Shown piece after piece: positions 43,784-53,727 of a stretch of 64,000 bases of DNA. Position 1 is the stretch's first letter. Each line of letters opens with the position of its first letter. Position numbers and translations under genes: made by a program. This DNA comes from Anodontia alba (Eukaryota; Mollusca; Bivalvia; Lucinida; Lucinidae): the NCBI GenBank assembly GCA_964016985.1, contig OZ024827.1, positions 79,931,835 to 79,995,834 on the forward strand, written 5' to 3'. Below the pieces are notes generated by a model, which searched no databases, had not been told where the DNA came from, and saw nothing but the letters and a program-made list of their open reading frames with translations.

Positions 43784-44027
43784 GGGCCCAGTTGTTCGAA
43801 ACTAACGATGTCGTTAGTTAACGTATCGTTAAAACTTTGATAATTAAATATGACATATACGCTAATATTTTTGCTGAAAAAAATGTGAGTAGCTTTTGCA
43901 TTTGCAAAAACTACCCACATTTTTTCAAGAAAAATACTGGTGAATAAGATATTGTACTTTCTAGAACAATTAACATTTTGATCACTAACGAGCTCGTTTA
44001 GCTACGATGCTTTGAACAACTGGGCCC
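43784..44027. mobile_element. Family B foldback element, complete
   Basis: The ends are GGGCCCAGTTGTTCGAAAC and GCTTTGAACAACTGGGCCC. The centre is TGCTGAAAAAAATGTGAGTAGC..TTTTGCATTTGCAAAA..CTACCCACAT. CCA/TGG immediately outside may extend the repeat. Confidence 0.88.
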
Positions 44028-44100
44028 TGGTTTCCTATTGTGCTGTATGAACGTTCCAAGGCAGTTTTTCTGTCGTAGTTCCTCTCAGATTTGCTCGTTC
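44028..44100 (+). repeat. Possible family J fragment
   Basis: TGAACGTTCCAAGGCAGTTTTTCTG resembles the CTACTGACCGTTCCAAGGC box. The match is short. Confidence 0.3.
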
Positions 44101-44123
44101 ATGTTTCCGTTGGTATGATGTTT

Positions 44124-44274
44124 AGACTGGCTCCGGTCTCAAGTGACTATTTTTTTCTGGTCACTAGTGACCAGCCTTTATGGTCATGATATTATTTTGG
44201 TTTTATTTTAGTGGATTATTAAACAGGATTATATATAATAAACAGATTTAGTCACTGGAGACTTAAGCCAGTCT
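44124..44274. mobile_element. Foldback element, 151 bp
   Basis: Ends AGACTGGCTCCGGTCTCAAG and TGGAGACTTAAGCCAGTCT are inverted, with GTGACTA / TAGTCAC next. A second hairpin CTGGTCACTAGTGACCAG lies at about 44157-44174. Confidence 0.7.
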
Positions 44275-44572
44275 ATTCAGACAGACAGACAAACATTTTT
44301 ATTTCTCTCAAGCCAAAAACATGACATATGAGCAGTAACATATTAACAATACAGGCGGCAGATATTTTACACATATATAACAGATTTTTCGTTTGGTTAA
44401 TGTACTATTGGTGCCATGTCGTGTACCTTAATATACACATAGAATATAAGAAAATGTAAATCAATATAAAAGGTTCAGAAAACATGGTACTTGCATGCTG
44501 AACTGCTAAACTTATGAAGCAGTAATAGGGAAAGGTAAATAATATCGGTAGAATTATGAAACCGGGAGAATA

Positions 44573-44712
44573 GAAGAAGAAGAAGAAGAAGAAGGAAGAC
44601 GAAAAAAGATAAGACATATGGGAAATACAGAGCAGTAGTAGTAGGAATTGTGGTAGTAATAGTAGTAATGGTAATAGTAGTAATAGTTTTGGTAATGGTA
44701 GCAATAGTAATA
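44573..44712. repeat. (GAA)n and (TAG/TAA)n microsatellites
   Basis: AGAAGAAGAAG run at 44573-44596, then interrupted GTAGTAATAGTAATGG repeats at 44634-44712. Confidence 0.93.
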
Positions 44713-44943
44713 CCACACAATGTGTTGACCATCAGATAACAAACAGATAACTGTCTTTTATGGAAAAAGGAAATGTAGAAAGATAGTTTAAGAAATAGGA
44801 TAACAAGAGAATAAGGAGAAGAAGCAGAAAAAGAAAAAAAAAAGAAGAAAAAGAGATAATACGAAGAAGAATATGAGTAAGGTAAATAACTGAAATAAAA
44901 TACAGCATCGTGTCAACTGAACCTAGTTAGATGCATTGTGAGG

Positions 44944-45205
44944 CATCACGAAAACATGCCTCCATGTATATAATTTTGACCCACTTAAACCCCACTTTTA
45001 TATAGTAAAACTAGGGTTTACAGGGGTATACACTATTTTCCTTATTTCTGCTCAAAAACATAGATTGTGGGTATTCGTTAGAACTGCCTTGCCGATGTGG
45101 TTCTAACGAGTATCCACATTCTATTTTTTTAGCAGAAATATGAATTAGTTTAGTTTTTTGGGGGTGGGATTTTATATATATTTGAATAGGCCTGTTCTCG
45201 CAATG
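44944..45205 (+). mobile_element. Family A element, diverged
   Basis: The ends are CATCACGAAAACATGCCT and AATAGGCCTGTTCTCGCAATG. The core tip is changed on one side (ACTGCCTTGCCGATGTGGTT). The right hairpin is shortened. Confidence 0.88.
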
Positions 45206-45603
45206 AGTAAATGCCATGAATTAGGCCCTTTATAAGGTATCCCCCGCATATCTATATTATTGATTGATTCACGACAGAATCACCACTTGCAATCAATATT
45301 AAAGGCTTAGTGGTAGTAAAATAATCTACCTTATGCACGGTCGTAAATGAAGGATTCGGATGAAAGATCGCATTTCAAACCATTTCACGGAATGCCAATA
45401 CATACACAAAGCCATAAAAAAGTTTTATGATCCGTAGGTTTTGCAATTAATGTTATTGGAGTAAACGAGCGATCATGCTGTGATGCACAACCGCATATAA
45501 CATGATGTAAAGCATGTACATGTATTCCATTTGCTGCTTATCATATTTTAGTGAACTGTATATACATAGAAGAGATATTGTATGCATGCAATCAGCTAAA
45601 GCC
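45206..45603. other. No recognisable feature
   Basis: Nothing is assigned. Confidence 0.4.
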
Positions 45604-45854
45604 TCGACTCCCTTAAACCCCACTTTTATTTATATAGAAAAACTGGGGTATACAGGGGTGTACATTATTATTTTGTCTACTCAAAAATAGATTGTGGGTA
45701 CTCATTAGAACCGCCCCGGCGAGGCTGTTCTAACGAGTACCCAAAATCTATATTTTGAGCAGAAATATGAAAAATATCAGAATGTTTATCTGAAAACTTT
45801 CAGCTTTTGGTGGTGAAATTTTCAATATATTTGAATAGGCGTGTTTTCGTAATG
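45604..45854 (+). mobile_element. Family A element, left end lost
   Basis: It begins in the left hairpin (CGACTCCCTTAAACCCC). The core is intact with CCGCCCCGGCGAGGCTG, and the right end is GGCGTGTTTTCGTAATG. Confidence 0.88.
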
Positions 45855-45904
45855 GTAGGGGATTATGTGATTAAGGTAAATGGATATACCTTAAATGTTT
45901 TACA

Positions 45905-46035
45905 AAGGGAGACTACTTTTGCGACAAGGATTTGCCTCCCTGTTAATTGAAATCTTCCAACAATTAGGATTACTCTTAAAGCCGAGATTCTTCTCACAGA
46001 GGGAGCACATTATTTCCTTTAATAGTTGCCGCCAA
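45905..46035. repeat. Family F element, diverged
   Basis: AAGGGAGACTACTTTTGCG, TTGCCTCCCTG and AGGGAGCACATTATTTCCTTTAATAG keep parts of the arms. Confidence 0.45.
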
Positions 46036-46341
46036 TGAGAAACGTAGTAATATTTCAGTCATAATTTCCTTAAAATCTGCCCATTCCACTTGTATTATTT
46101 TATGGATGTACATGTTTGCCATAGGACAATTTGTTGTGAGTCTTTGCTACGGTGGCCTCTTGTAATAAGTTCTGAGATCCCTAATTAGTGTGCCTTAAGA
46201 TTCACGAATGTGGCCTAGGCCGAATCTAACCAGTGATGACCAGCTTTTGCATCAATGATTTAGATTCACATAAATCATTTTCCCCTATTAATGTTTTGGT
46301 TATAGATTTGTTATAGTTTCAAAGTTACATGTATGTTTAAA
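46036..46341. other. No recognisable feature
   Basis: Nothing is assigned. Confidence 0.4.
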
Positions 46342-46540
46342 GTTGTTTTTTTTTTTTTTTTTTTTTTTTTTCATTACGAAAACACGCCTATTCAAATATG
46401 TAGAAAAATTCACCTCCAAAAACTGAAGAATTTTCAGATAAAAAAATCTGATATTTTTCATATTTCTGCTCAAAACATAGATTGTGGGTACTCGTAGAAC
46501 CGCCTCGGCGAGGCGGTTCTAACGAGTACCCACAATCCAT
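46342..46540 (-). mobile_element. Family A element, truncated, after T30
   Basis: T30 (46346-46371 and adjoining) runs directly into CATTACGAAAACACGCCTAT. The copy stops in the far core arm (CACAATCCAT). The left-hairpin half is missing. Confidence 0.87.
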
Positions 46541-46626
46541 AAAATAATACAAGTGGATTAGATGAGTCGCGAGCAATCCCATCAGAATCTAAACTGTTTG
46601 CCATTCTGTTCTTGACTTTTTGTATA
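46541..46626. repeat. Family G half
   Basis: GATGAGTCGCGAGC..CAGAATCTAAACTGTTTGCCATTCTG is the right arm, compare 32549-32610. Confidence 0.5.
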
Positions 46627-46734
46627 CAAAGAACTCTATTTGAAACAATGGATATGTCCAATTGAAAAGATTGAAGAGTTCAAAGAACTCTGTTTGAAAC
46701 AATAAATGTGTCCAGTTGAAAAGATTGAAGAGTT
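46627..46734 (+). repeat. Tandem duplication, 54-bp unit x2
   Basis: CAAAGAACTCTATTTGAAAC..GAAGAGTT and CAAAGAACTCTGTTTGAAAC..GAAGAGTT differ at few positions. Confidence 0.93.
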
Positions 46735-46805
46735 CAGTTTATAAATCTAGGAAGTGGGAGTACTAACAGAGATTTCGTACTTATGCAGCTATTATGATCC
46801 CGGAA

Positions 46806-47085
46806 CATCTCGAAAACATGCCTATATAATTTTGACCCCCTTAAACCCCACTTTTATATAGTAAAACTGGGGTTTACAGGGGTATACATTATTTTACTTA
46901 TTTCTGCTCAAAAACATAGATTGTGGGTATTCGTTAGAACCGCCTCGCAGAGGCGGTTCTATCGAGTACCCACATTCTATGTTTTGAGCAGAAATATGAA
47001 AGATATTTGAATTTTTTGTCTGAAAATTTTCAATTTTTCGGTGATTAACTTTTCAGTATATTTGAATAGGCATGTTTTCATAATG
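46806..47085 (+). mobile_element. Family A element, full length
   Basis: The ends are CATCTCGAAAACATGCCTAT and AATAGGCATGTTTTCATAATG. The core tip is CCGCCTCGCAGAGGCGG. Confidence 0.92.
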
Positions 47086-47133
47086 AGGCAATAAAATTAC
47101 ACATGATAAGTTCTAATGAAAAAACACAATATA

Positions 47134-47467
47134 CAGTCGACTCTCGTTATCTCGACCTCGCTTATCTCGAATAACCGCTTATCTCGAAGTGAAAATCTGG
47201 TCCCTGTTCTAACATGGAAATCTAACAACAGGTATCAAAATATTGTGGAAAAGAGGAGAAATTGCTCCTACTGAGCAATTTCTCGTCTTTTCGACAATAT
47301 TTTCAATATATTTCTTAACTTCAGGAGTCAAATTACATATTCATTTATTAAATGTGAATGTTCGATTTATTGTTTTCCTCAATTCCGCAAATCTGATATG
47401 TCGAGGTACGGATATCTCGAAGTATTCCAGAGATTTTCTTGGACTTCGAGATAACGAGAATCGACTA
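47134..47467. mobile_element. Family D element (pogo-like MITE), complete
   Basis: The ends are CAGTCGACTCTCGTTATCTCG and CGAGATAACGAGAATCGACTA, with TA at the left border. The central palindrome is around GCTCCTACTGAGC with AAAATATTGTGGAAAAGAGG arms. It is in opposite orientation to 5172-5503. Confidence 0.85.
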
Positions 47468-47594
47468 TAAGTTTTAATATAGAAATAAGAAAAACAAAAA
47501 CATATTCTAGAATTATCGCCTAATACTCCTCTATAACAACAATCCGGCATTATATTCATCCGAGATTCATGTATGTGTCTTGTAAACCAATGTA

Positions 47595-47924
47595 CAGTCG
47601 AACTTCAGTGTCTCGAACATCTTTTGGACCATGACGGTAAATGTTTTCGTGGATATGGGTAGTTCAAGCCATTGAGGGCTAATCATGACGTCATTTGGAA
47701 GCAAATGACGATGATTTAGGGATGTTTTCGATCTTCTAGACAATAATGATATGTTGAGTGTACCCATCGATGAGGCGATACTAATGAGTACACATAACAT
47801 ACAATCTTATGATAAAATAAGAAAACTCCCTTAATTATTTTTTCTTGAGCTATCGGAAGAATTTCTCAGGGACTCCAAAACGAGTTCGAATTAGCCATGG
47901 TAAATGAGCCATCAGGGTTCGAGC
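47595..47924. mobile_element. Family C element, interrupted by family A at its end
   Basis: The left end CAGTCGAACTTCAGTGTCTCG has TA before it. The centre has GTGTACCCATCGATGAGGCG..CTAATGAGTACAC, one arm shortened. The right end stops at GGGTTCGAG, where family A starts. Confidence 0.78.
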
Positions 47925-48209
47925 CATCACGAAAATACGCCTATATAATTTTGGCCCCCTTAAACCCCACTTTTATATAGTAAAACTGGGGTTTACAGGG
48001 GTATACATTATTTTTCTTATTTCTGCTCAAAAACATAGATTGTGGGTACTCGTTAGAACCGCCTCGTCGAGGCGGTTCTAACGAGTACCCACAATCTATG
48101 TTTTGATCAGAAATATGTAAAATATAGGATAATCATTTTTTTATCTGAAAATTTTCATTTTTTGGTGGTAAACTTTTCAGTATATTTGAATAGGCATGTT
48201 TTCGTAATG
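47925..48209 (+). mobile_element. Family A element, full length
   Basis: The ends are CATCACGAAAATACGCCTAT and AATAGGCATGTTTTCGTAATG. The core tip CCGCCTCGTCGAGGCGG is perfect. Confidence 0.93.
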
Positions 48210-48631
48210 TTTTGTGTTTCGACTGTAGCTTTTCGCTCACGGGATTTTCAGGAAAAAAAAACAAAAAAAACACCATTCCCGAAACTCTTTTGAAAGGTAG
48301 CTGTTTTTTTTTTTTTCAGCTATCTTTTTTGCTGAGTACTTCTTCACCGTGCAGTATTTTTGTATTCAGCTTAAGCCGTAAAAACATAAATCTCTGCCAG
48401 TCTGCAGTCATATATTACAACTGTCTGCAGTTTGTGCATAATATAACAATGAGTTTTACATTAAATTGATGCTAGCTAGCATTTCGTTATCAGAGTCATT
48501 TCAATCATTTTCCCGGAAACACATATATCACTGATTCGATCCAAACGCCAGTCAAACATTCTATCCCAGTAGTGTACTTCTAGATTAGAGTATTTACCAA
48601 GGTCGTGCTGAACCCGAATTGCTCCGCCTTT
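48210..48631. other. No recognisable feature
   Basis: An 85-codon T-rich frame starts in the family A end and is not supported. Confidence 0.4.
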
Positions 48632-48686
48632 GCAAACAGTGTAGATCCAGATCTGTTGCGTTTTTAACCCAGATCTACACTGTTTA
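48632..48686. repeat. Family G inverted repeat, compact
   Basis: GCAAACAGTGTAGATCCAGATCTG and CAGATCTACACTGTTT surround TTGCGTTTTTAACC. Confidence 0.75.
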
Positions 48687-48779
48687 ATATTCAATATGTG
48701 ACTTTATGTCAACAACCAGGATTAAGTAATCTGATTGGTCGACACGAAGAAGTAGGCGTGACAGCTAAATTTTATTCAG

Positions 48780-48869
48780 CATGGCAAAAGTTTTCCTACT
48801 GACCGTTCCAAGGCAGTTCCTTTGTTACAGTTTATCACGAAAATTCTAAGCCGGTTCCTTTGTTGCAGT
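48780..48869 (+). repeat. Family J fragment with small internal duplication
   Basis: TTTTCCTACTGACCGTTCCAAGGCAG is the J box. TTCCTTTGTTRCAGTTTATCACGAAAA occurs twice, 39 bp apart; the second occurrence is the start of the next family A copy, so the duplication took in its first bases. Confidence 0.6.
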
Positions 48870-49150
48870 TTATCACGAAAACATGCCTATACAATTTTGA
48901 TCCCCTTAAATCCAACTTTCATATAGTAAAACTAGGGTTTACAGAGGTATACATTATTTTTCTTATTTCTGCTCAAAACATATATTGAGGGAACTTGTTA
49001 GAACCGCATCGTCGAGGCGGTTCTAACGAGTAATAACAATCTATGTTTTGAGCAGAAATATGAAAAATATCAGATTTTTTTTTATCTGAAAATTTTCATT
49101 TTTTAGTGGTAAAATTTTTGGTATATTTGAATAGGCATGTTTTAGTAATG
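48870..49150 (+). mobile_element. Family A element, inside family J
   Basis: The ends are ATCACGAAAACATGCCTATA and AATAGGCATGTTTTAGTAATG. The core tip is CCGCATCGTCGAGGCGG. J sequence on both sides indicates insertion into a J copy. Confidence 0.92.
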
Positions 49151-49300
49151 TTCTTTGTTTGTGCATCTGTGATTTCATTTGTGGCGTTTGTTTTGTCTTT
49201 AGTTCTTCCTCAAATCTGTTTGTTTTCGTGCCTCGGGAGAGAGGGGGTGGGGGTAGGGGTGGGGGGTGGGGGTGGGGTGCGCTTTGTGACTGTGACATAA
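49151..49300 (+). repeat. Family J fragment, G-rich end
   Basis: GTGCATCTGTGATTTCATTTGTGG..GTTCTTCCTCAAATCTG..GCCTCGGGAGAGAGGG, then a G-rich run, then GACTGTGACA. It continues the J piece on the other side of the family A copy. Confidence 0.55.
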
Positions 49301-49426
49301 TACATATGTAATACCAACGTACTAACAAATGTTATCTGGCCGGAATGAAAATAATGTATAAACTAGGAAAGAAGGGCCACAATTACAGAACACTATCAAC
49401 TAAAGTCGTCAAATAAGGATAGAAAC

Positions 49427-49637
49427 GACCCCTTTGACTCCTTTAACCCCACTTTTATATAGTATAAATGGGGTTTACATAGGTATACATTATTTTTCTT
49501 ATTTTTGCTTGAAAACATAGATTGTGGGTACTCGTGAGAACCGCCTCGCCGAGGCAGTTCTAACGAGTACCCACAATATATGTTTTAAGCAGAAATATTA
49601 AAAAATATCACTTTTTTTTTTTTTATCTGAAAATTTT

Positions 49638-49674
<37 letters not shown>

Positions 49675-49755
49675 TGGGGGGGGGGGGGGGGGGCGGGGGC
49701 GGGGGGGGGGGCGGTGAAATTTTCTATATATTTGAATAGGTGTGTTTTCGTAATG
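49427..49755 (+). mobile_element. Family A element with T34 and G-rich insertion
   Basis: The left end is degenerate (ACGACCCCTTTGACTCC). The core tip CCGCCTCGCCGAGGCAG is intact. The right-hairpin loop is expanded to T34 (49640-49673) and a G-rich run of nearly 40 nt to about 49714. The end is GTGTGTTTTCGTAATG-like. Confidence 0.88.
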
Positions 49756-49974
49756 AATTAAACCGAACGAAATGCAACAGAGGTACCGTTGAATGGTCAA
49801 CAGTAAACCTGTCGGAGAGGGTGGAGGGGCTTTAAACGGCTTTTACGACACTCTATATTAAAATTGTAATATCTGCTGTGGAATGTTGATATAGTAAGTG
49901 TGTCAAACATTGATAGTAGATAATGCTTTCTTTGTAAACAGTTATTCATTTAGAGGTGAAATAATGAAAGTAAC

Positions 49975-50100
49975 GTTGAAGACTTTCTGTAGTTTGTTTT
50001 CAAGGAGATAACATTTTTGGGGAGCAAATTCTTTTCTTTTTGAGTAGACACCGTTTTCAGAAAGGCGGCAAAACAATTGTGAGAGATGATTTTCCCCTGA
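49975..50100. repeat. Family F element, diverged
   Basis: GGGGAGCAAATTCTTTTCTTTTTGAGTAGACACC is the right arm, with the left arm largely lost. Confidence 0.5.
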
Positions 50101-50264
50101 AAGAGCAATCTTTCTTTAGGGCCATACAATAGGTATGCATTAAAAGGGAGGGGTGCTGGCGTGTCTGTTTCAAAGTTAATAGTCAGGGAAGACAAGCTGA
50201 AAGTGCGCTTCCTTAAATGACTCGGACCGCTTTCTACATGCTATGTCAAAATGTGAAACGTATA

Positions 50265-50462
50265 CTTCTAAATAAAATTCTAAAAGATTGCCTTTGCAAA
50301 CAAAGAACACATTACAGACAGAATATGGAAGTCACGGTTTTATTGAGATTCTTCATAAGCAGTAATGAAGTTTTTAACACTGCTTTCGCCTCCTAGCGTA
50401 TACATGGACAGAACTCTATTTTCAAAGATACCACAGCAGGCCCAATGATCCCAAACAAAACG

Positions 50463-50495
<33 letters not shown>

Positions 50496-50520
50496 AATCT
50501 GCACTTTGGTGAAGTACGTG
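50265..50520 (+). repeat. Family K dispersed repeat with A-tract
   Basis: CTAAAAGATTGCCTTTGCAAACAAAGAACAC, then TTCATAAGCAGTAATGAAG, GCGTATACATGGACAGAAC and GGCCCAATGATCCCAAAC. About 29 A follow, then CTGCACTTTGGTGAAG. It is the complement of 52530-52735. Confidence 0.7.
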
Positions 50521-51704
50521 GAGACGCTCTACGGCTGCCACACGGCACTAACACCAAATGCAGAGAAAGAAGTAAAATATGAAGTAAAGTAAAACACAGC
50601 TTTTAATAAAAGTCACTTTTTAACATAATGTGCGAGCTCGCATTTTATATTTTCTTATATCACCACGAATTTCAAAATGTTTAGTAGATACTCATTAGAA
50701 ACTTCTCATGGATGCTCGTCAAATGCATGCATGTACCCATAACGTATGTTTTAGCGGAGAGTAAACATATTTATCTGGACACCCCTCTTATTTAGAGTTG
50801 TATAAGCCATGGTATTTGCGTTATAAAATATGGAGAAAAGGAGGACATTGAGTTTATAAAGTACATTTAGGACAAGAACAAAACACATTAAACTGAATGA
50901 CATATACTCATGCATACCCCTGTTGGCATTGTATACCATGAGGGAACAGATTTTCTTATGCAATTAGTTTAAATGTAGCTTTTTTGCGCATTTGCCATTA
51001 TTTCTTGTCATAAACTGTTATCTATCAATATACAATATATTATCTAGCACAATAAGATAAAATTTTGACGCTTACGATCCAGAAACAAATTTATTGTCTC
51101 TTCATTACTTAATAGTCTTCTCTCTGTAATAATACTTCATCATTACATTACCATCATTGCCTTTTTGTATCCTCATGTTGGTCATTAATATTGACCATTG
51201 TAGGTTTATGCGTTGGTTTTCAGGAATTTATATGAAGGCGTTAAGTGGGCTAGGCTCGTCCTATTCTACTTAATACATAATGACCGAGCAATAAAAGCAT
51301 CTTATAGACATTTAAATGGCCAGAATGGAATGAATGAATAATAATCGATCAGCTTAGGATAAATGGAATTGGTATGAAAGAGAAATGCGATTGTCTTAGA
51401 TACTGCTAGTATCTGTTTGGTTCGTCTTTAATATTGAAAAGATAAAAAGAAAGTCTTGGTTTGGAGGGCTTCTTGTCCATTTTATCTCATCACCGAAGAC
51501 GACGTCTTTTTCAGAAAAGAATAGCGCTGGACAGTCAAAAAGGTTTCCTTTTTAGCGCTCTGTCAAAATGGTTATTGCTTAATCACCTGGTTTGTTTTCA
51601 GTAAAGCAGAAAACTCGCGAAGGGCAGACGTTTGCAAACGTTCCGTCCCTTGGTAAAGAGAACCATTATTTAAGCGGTCTTCTGGTGCAATCAAAATGCT
51701 GTTT
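50521..51704. other. No gene; decayed core hairpin near 50680-50760
   Basis: TAGATACTCATTAGAAACTTCTC..GTACCCATAACGTATG is a ruined version of the family A/M core. The rest is unassigned. Confidence 0.4.
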
Positions 51705-51961
51705 CAGTACGAAAACACGCCCATTCAAATATATAGATAATTTCACCTCCAAAAAACTCCGATAAAAAACTAAAATTTTTCACATTTATGCTCAAAACAA
51801 AGATCGTGGGTACTCATTAGAACCGCCACGGCGAGGCGGTTCTAACGAGTACCCACAATCTATTTTTCCAAGCAAAAGTAAGAAAAATAATGTATGACCC
51901 TGTTTTACTATATAAAAGTGAGTTTAAGGGGCCAAAACTATATAGGCATGCTTTCTTGATG
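51705..51961 (-). mobile_element. Family A element, diverged
   Basis: The ends are CAGTACGAAAACACGCCCAT and TATAGGCATGCTTTCTTGATG. The core is intact (CCGCCACGGCGAGGCGG). The hairpin arms are shortened. Confidence 0.9.
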
Positions 51962-52529
51962 TTATGCAAGTTTCATTTATACATGTTTGTTTTGTAAGAA
52001 TAAGAAAACATACTGGATTGATAGAATTCTACACACCAATCTGTAAAACTGATAAATATTCGCATTATTCGATCTTATATCAACTATTGTCAGCGTAATT
52101 AACGACTACTCCCTATATTTAGCGCTTTGAAGTGTACTACTAGCTTTAAATATATAAACTGCAAACAGACCCATTCCATGATTCGTCTTACAATGCCACA
52201 GAACTGCTATTTTAGACAAGTCGATCTTAGACTATAGGAAGTCACATACAGATGGCTGTATTCGAACGAATGCATGTTTTGTGATCAGTGTTATAAATAG
52301 GTCACATTTTGAGACCGGGTACACACATTTCCTATAACATTTCCGACATTTGGTAGACACTTACAATATGGATCAAAGACTATTGCTATCTATGGTCGGA
52401 CCTGTCGTGGTCCGGCATGTTGTTTCCGTTTGCTCTAGTTTCAGAGACCCATAATTTGTTTTATTGTGGTTTTTGTGATTAATTTTGTTTTACTGTTTAC
52501 TGTGATGTTTCACTGATGAGGTATAGTGC
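51962..52529. other. No recognisable feature
   Basis: Nothing is assigned. Confidence 0.4.
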
Positions 52530-52735
52530 AGATTATATTTTCACTTCCTTCGGGATCATTGGGTCTATTGTGGTATATTTAAAAATGGAGCTCTGCCCAT
52601 GTATACGCTAGAGGGCGTAAGCAGTGTTGCAAACTTCATAACTGCTTATGAAGAGTCTCAATAACATCGAGACTCCCATTTTCTATCTGTAATGAGATCT
52701 TTGTTTCTAAAGGCAACGTTTTGGATTTTTATTTG
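52530..52735 (-). repeat. Family K dispersed repeat
   Basis: The complement of 50265-50520: GGGATCATTGGGTC, GCCCATGTATACGC, GAAGAGTCTCAATAACATCGAGACTCCC and TTTGTTTCTAAAGGCAACG. Confidence 0.68.
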
Positions 52736-52833
52736 TACTTTTAACTGCATCAGCATGAAGGGCAATGTGGCTATCGTTTAAAAAAATAGTTTAAGCCCAA
52801 AGTAGCTGGTTCTACTCAACGATCCAAGATAGT

Positions 52834-53112
52834 CATCACGAAAACATGCCTATATAATATTGACCCCCTTAAACCCCACTTTTATATAGTAAAACTGGGG
52901 TTTACAGGGGTATACATTATTTTTCTTATTTCTGCCCCAAAACATAGATTGTGGGTACTCGTTAGAACCGCCTCGCCGAGGCGGTTCTAACGTGTACCCA
53001 CAATCTATGTTTTGACCAGAAGTATGAGAAATATCCGAATTTTTGTCTGAAAATTTTCATTTTTTGGTGGTTAAAATGTTCAGTATATTTGAATAGGCTT
53101 GTTTTCGTAATG
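52834..53112 (+). mobile_element. Family A element, reference copy
   Basis: The terminal repeats are CATCACGAAAACATGCCTAT and AATAGGCTTGTTTTCGTAATG. The left hairpin is 52864-52910 (CCCC, AAACCCCA, TTTTA and their complements). The central palindrome is about 52931-53021, tip CCTCGCCGAGG. The right hairpin is 53047-53083 (CTGAAAATTTTC..AAATGTTCAG). There is no open frame of note, no A or B box and no obvious duplicated target. Confidence 0.94.
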
Positions 53113-53231
53113 TATTCTGTTGCAGTTCTTCTTTATACGTATGTCGTTTATTGCAAGTGTGCCGTCGTGGCCTGTCATTAAGTGTCGCTCATTATTCTTA
53201 GCTTTGGGTGCCTAGGAAAGGATTTGCATCA

Positions 53232-53514
53232 CATCACGAAAACATACCTAATAAGTATATCATATTACTTAAACCCCACTTTTAAATAGTAAAACTGGGG
53301 TCTACAGGGGTATACATTATTTTTCTTATTTCTGCTCAAACACATAAATTGTGGGTACTCGTCAGAACCGCCTCGTCGAGGCGGTTCTAACGAGTACCCA
53401 CAAGTTATGTTTTGAACAGAAATATGAAAATATATCAGAATTTTTTTATCTGAAAATTTTCATTTTTTGGTGGTGAAATTTGCAATATATTTAAATAGGC
53501 GTGCTTTCGTAATG
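53232..53514 (+). mobile_element. Family A element, full length
   Basis: The ends are CATCACGAAAACATACCTA and AATAGGCGTGCTTTCGTAATG. The core tip CCGCCTCGTCGAGGCGG is perfect. It lies 119 bp after the preceding copy, in the same orientation. Confidence 0.92.
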
Positions 53515-53661
53515 ATGATCGTGAACTTTCCAGAGTAACTTCATTTGTGTGTTTTGCAAGTTAACCCTTTCTTCCTTGGTTTTCTGAAGTGGACTCATTC
53601 TTAAAGTAGGACATATGCATTGATGCAAATAGAGGCTTCAGTATAAAAATAAACAGAATGA

Positions 53662-53727
53662 CAAACAGTGTAGATCTAGATGAAACGGCCCGTTATGAGC
53701 CGTCTCATCTAGATCTACACTCTCTGC
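53662..53727. repeat. Family G inverted repeat, near perfect
   Basis: CAAACAGTGTAGATCTAGATG and CATCTAGATCTACACTCTCTGC, with AAACGGCCCGTTATGAGCCGTCT inside. Confidence 0.8.

Noticed and set aside
52864..52910. Telomere-like repeat (CCCCTTAAACCCC)
   Set aside because: The phrase occurs once per family A copy as a hairpin arm and is not tandemly repeated.
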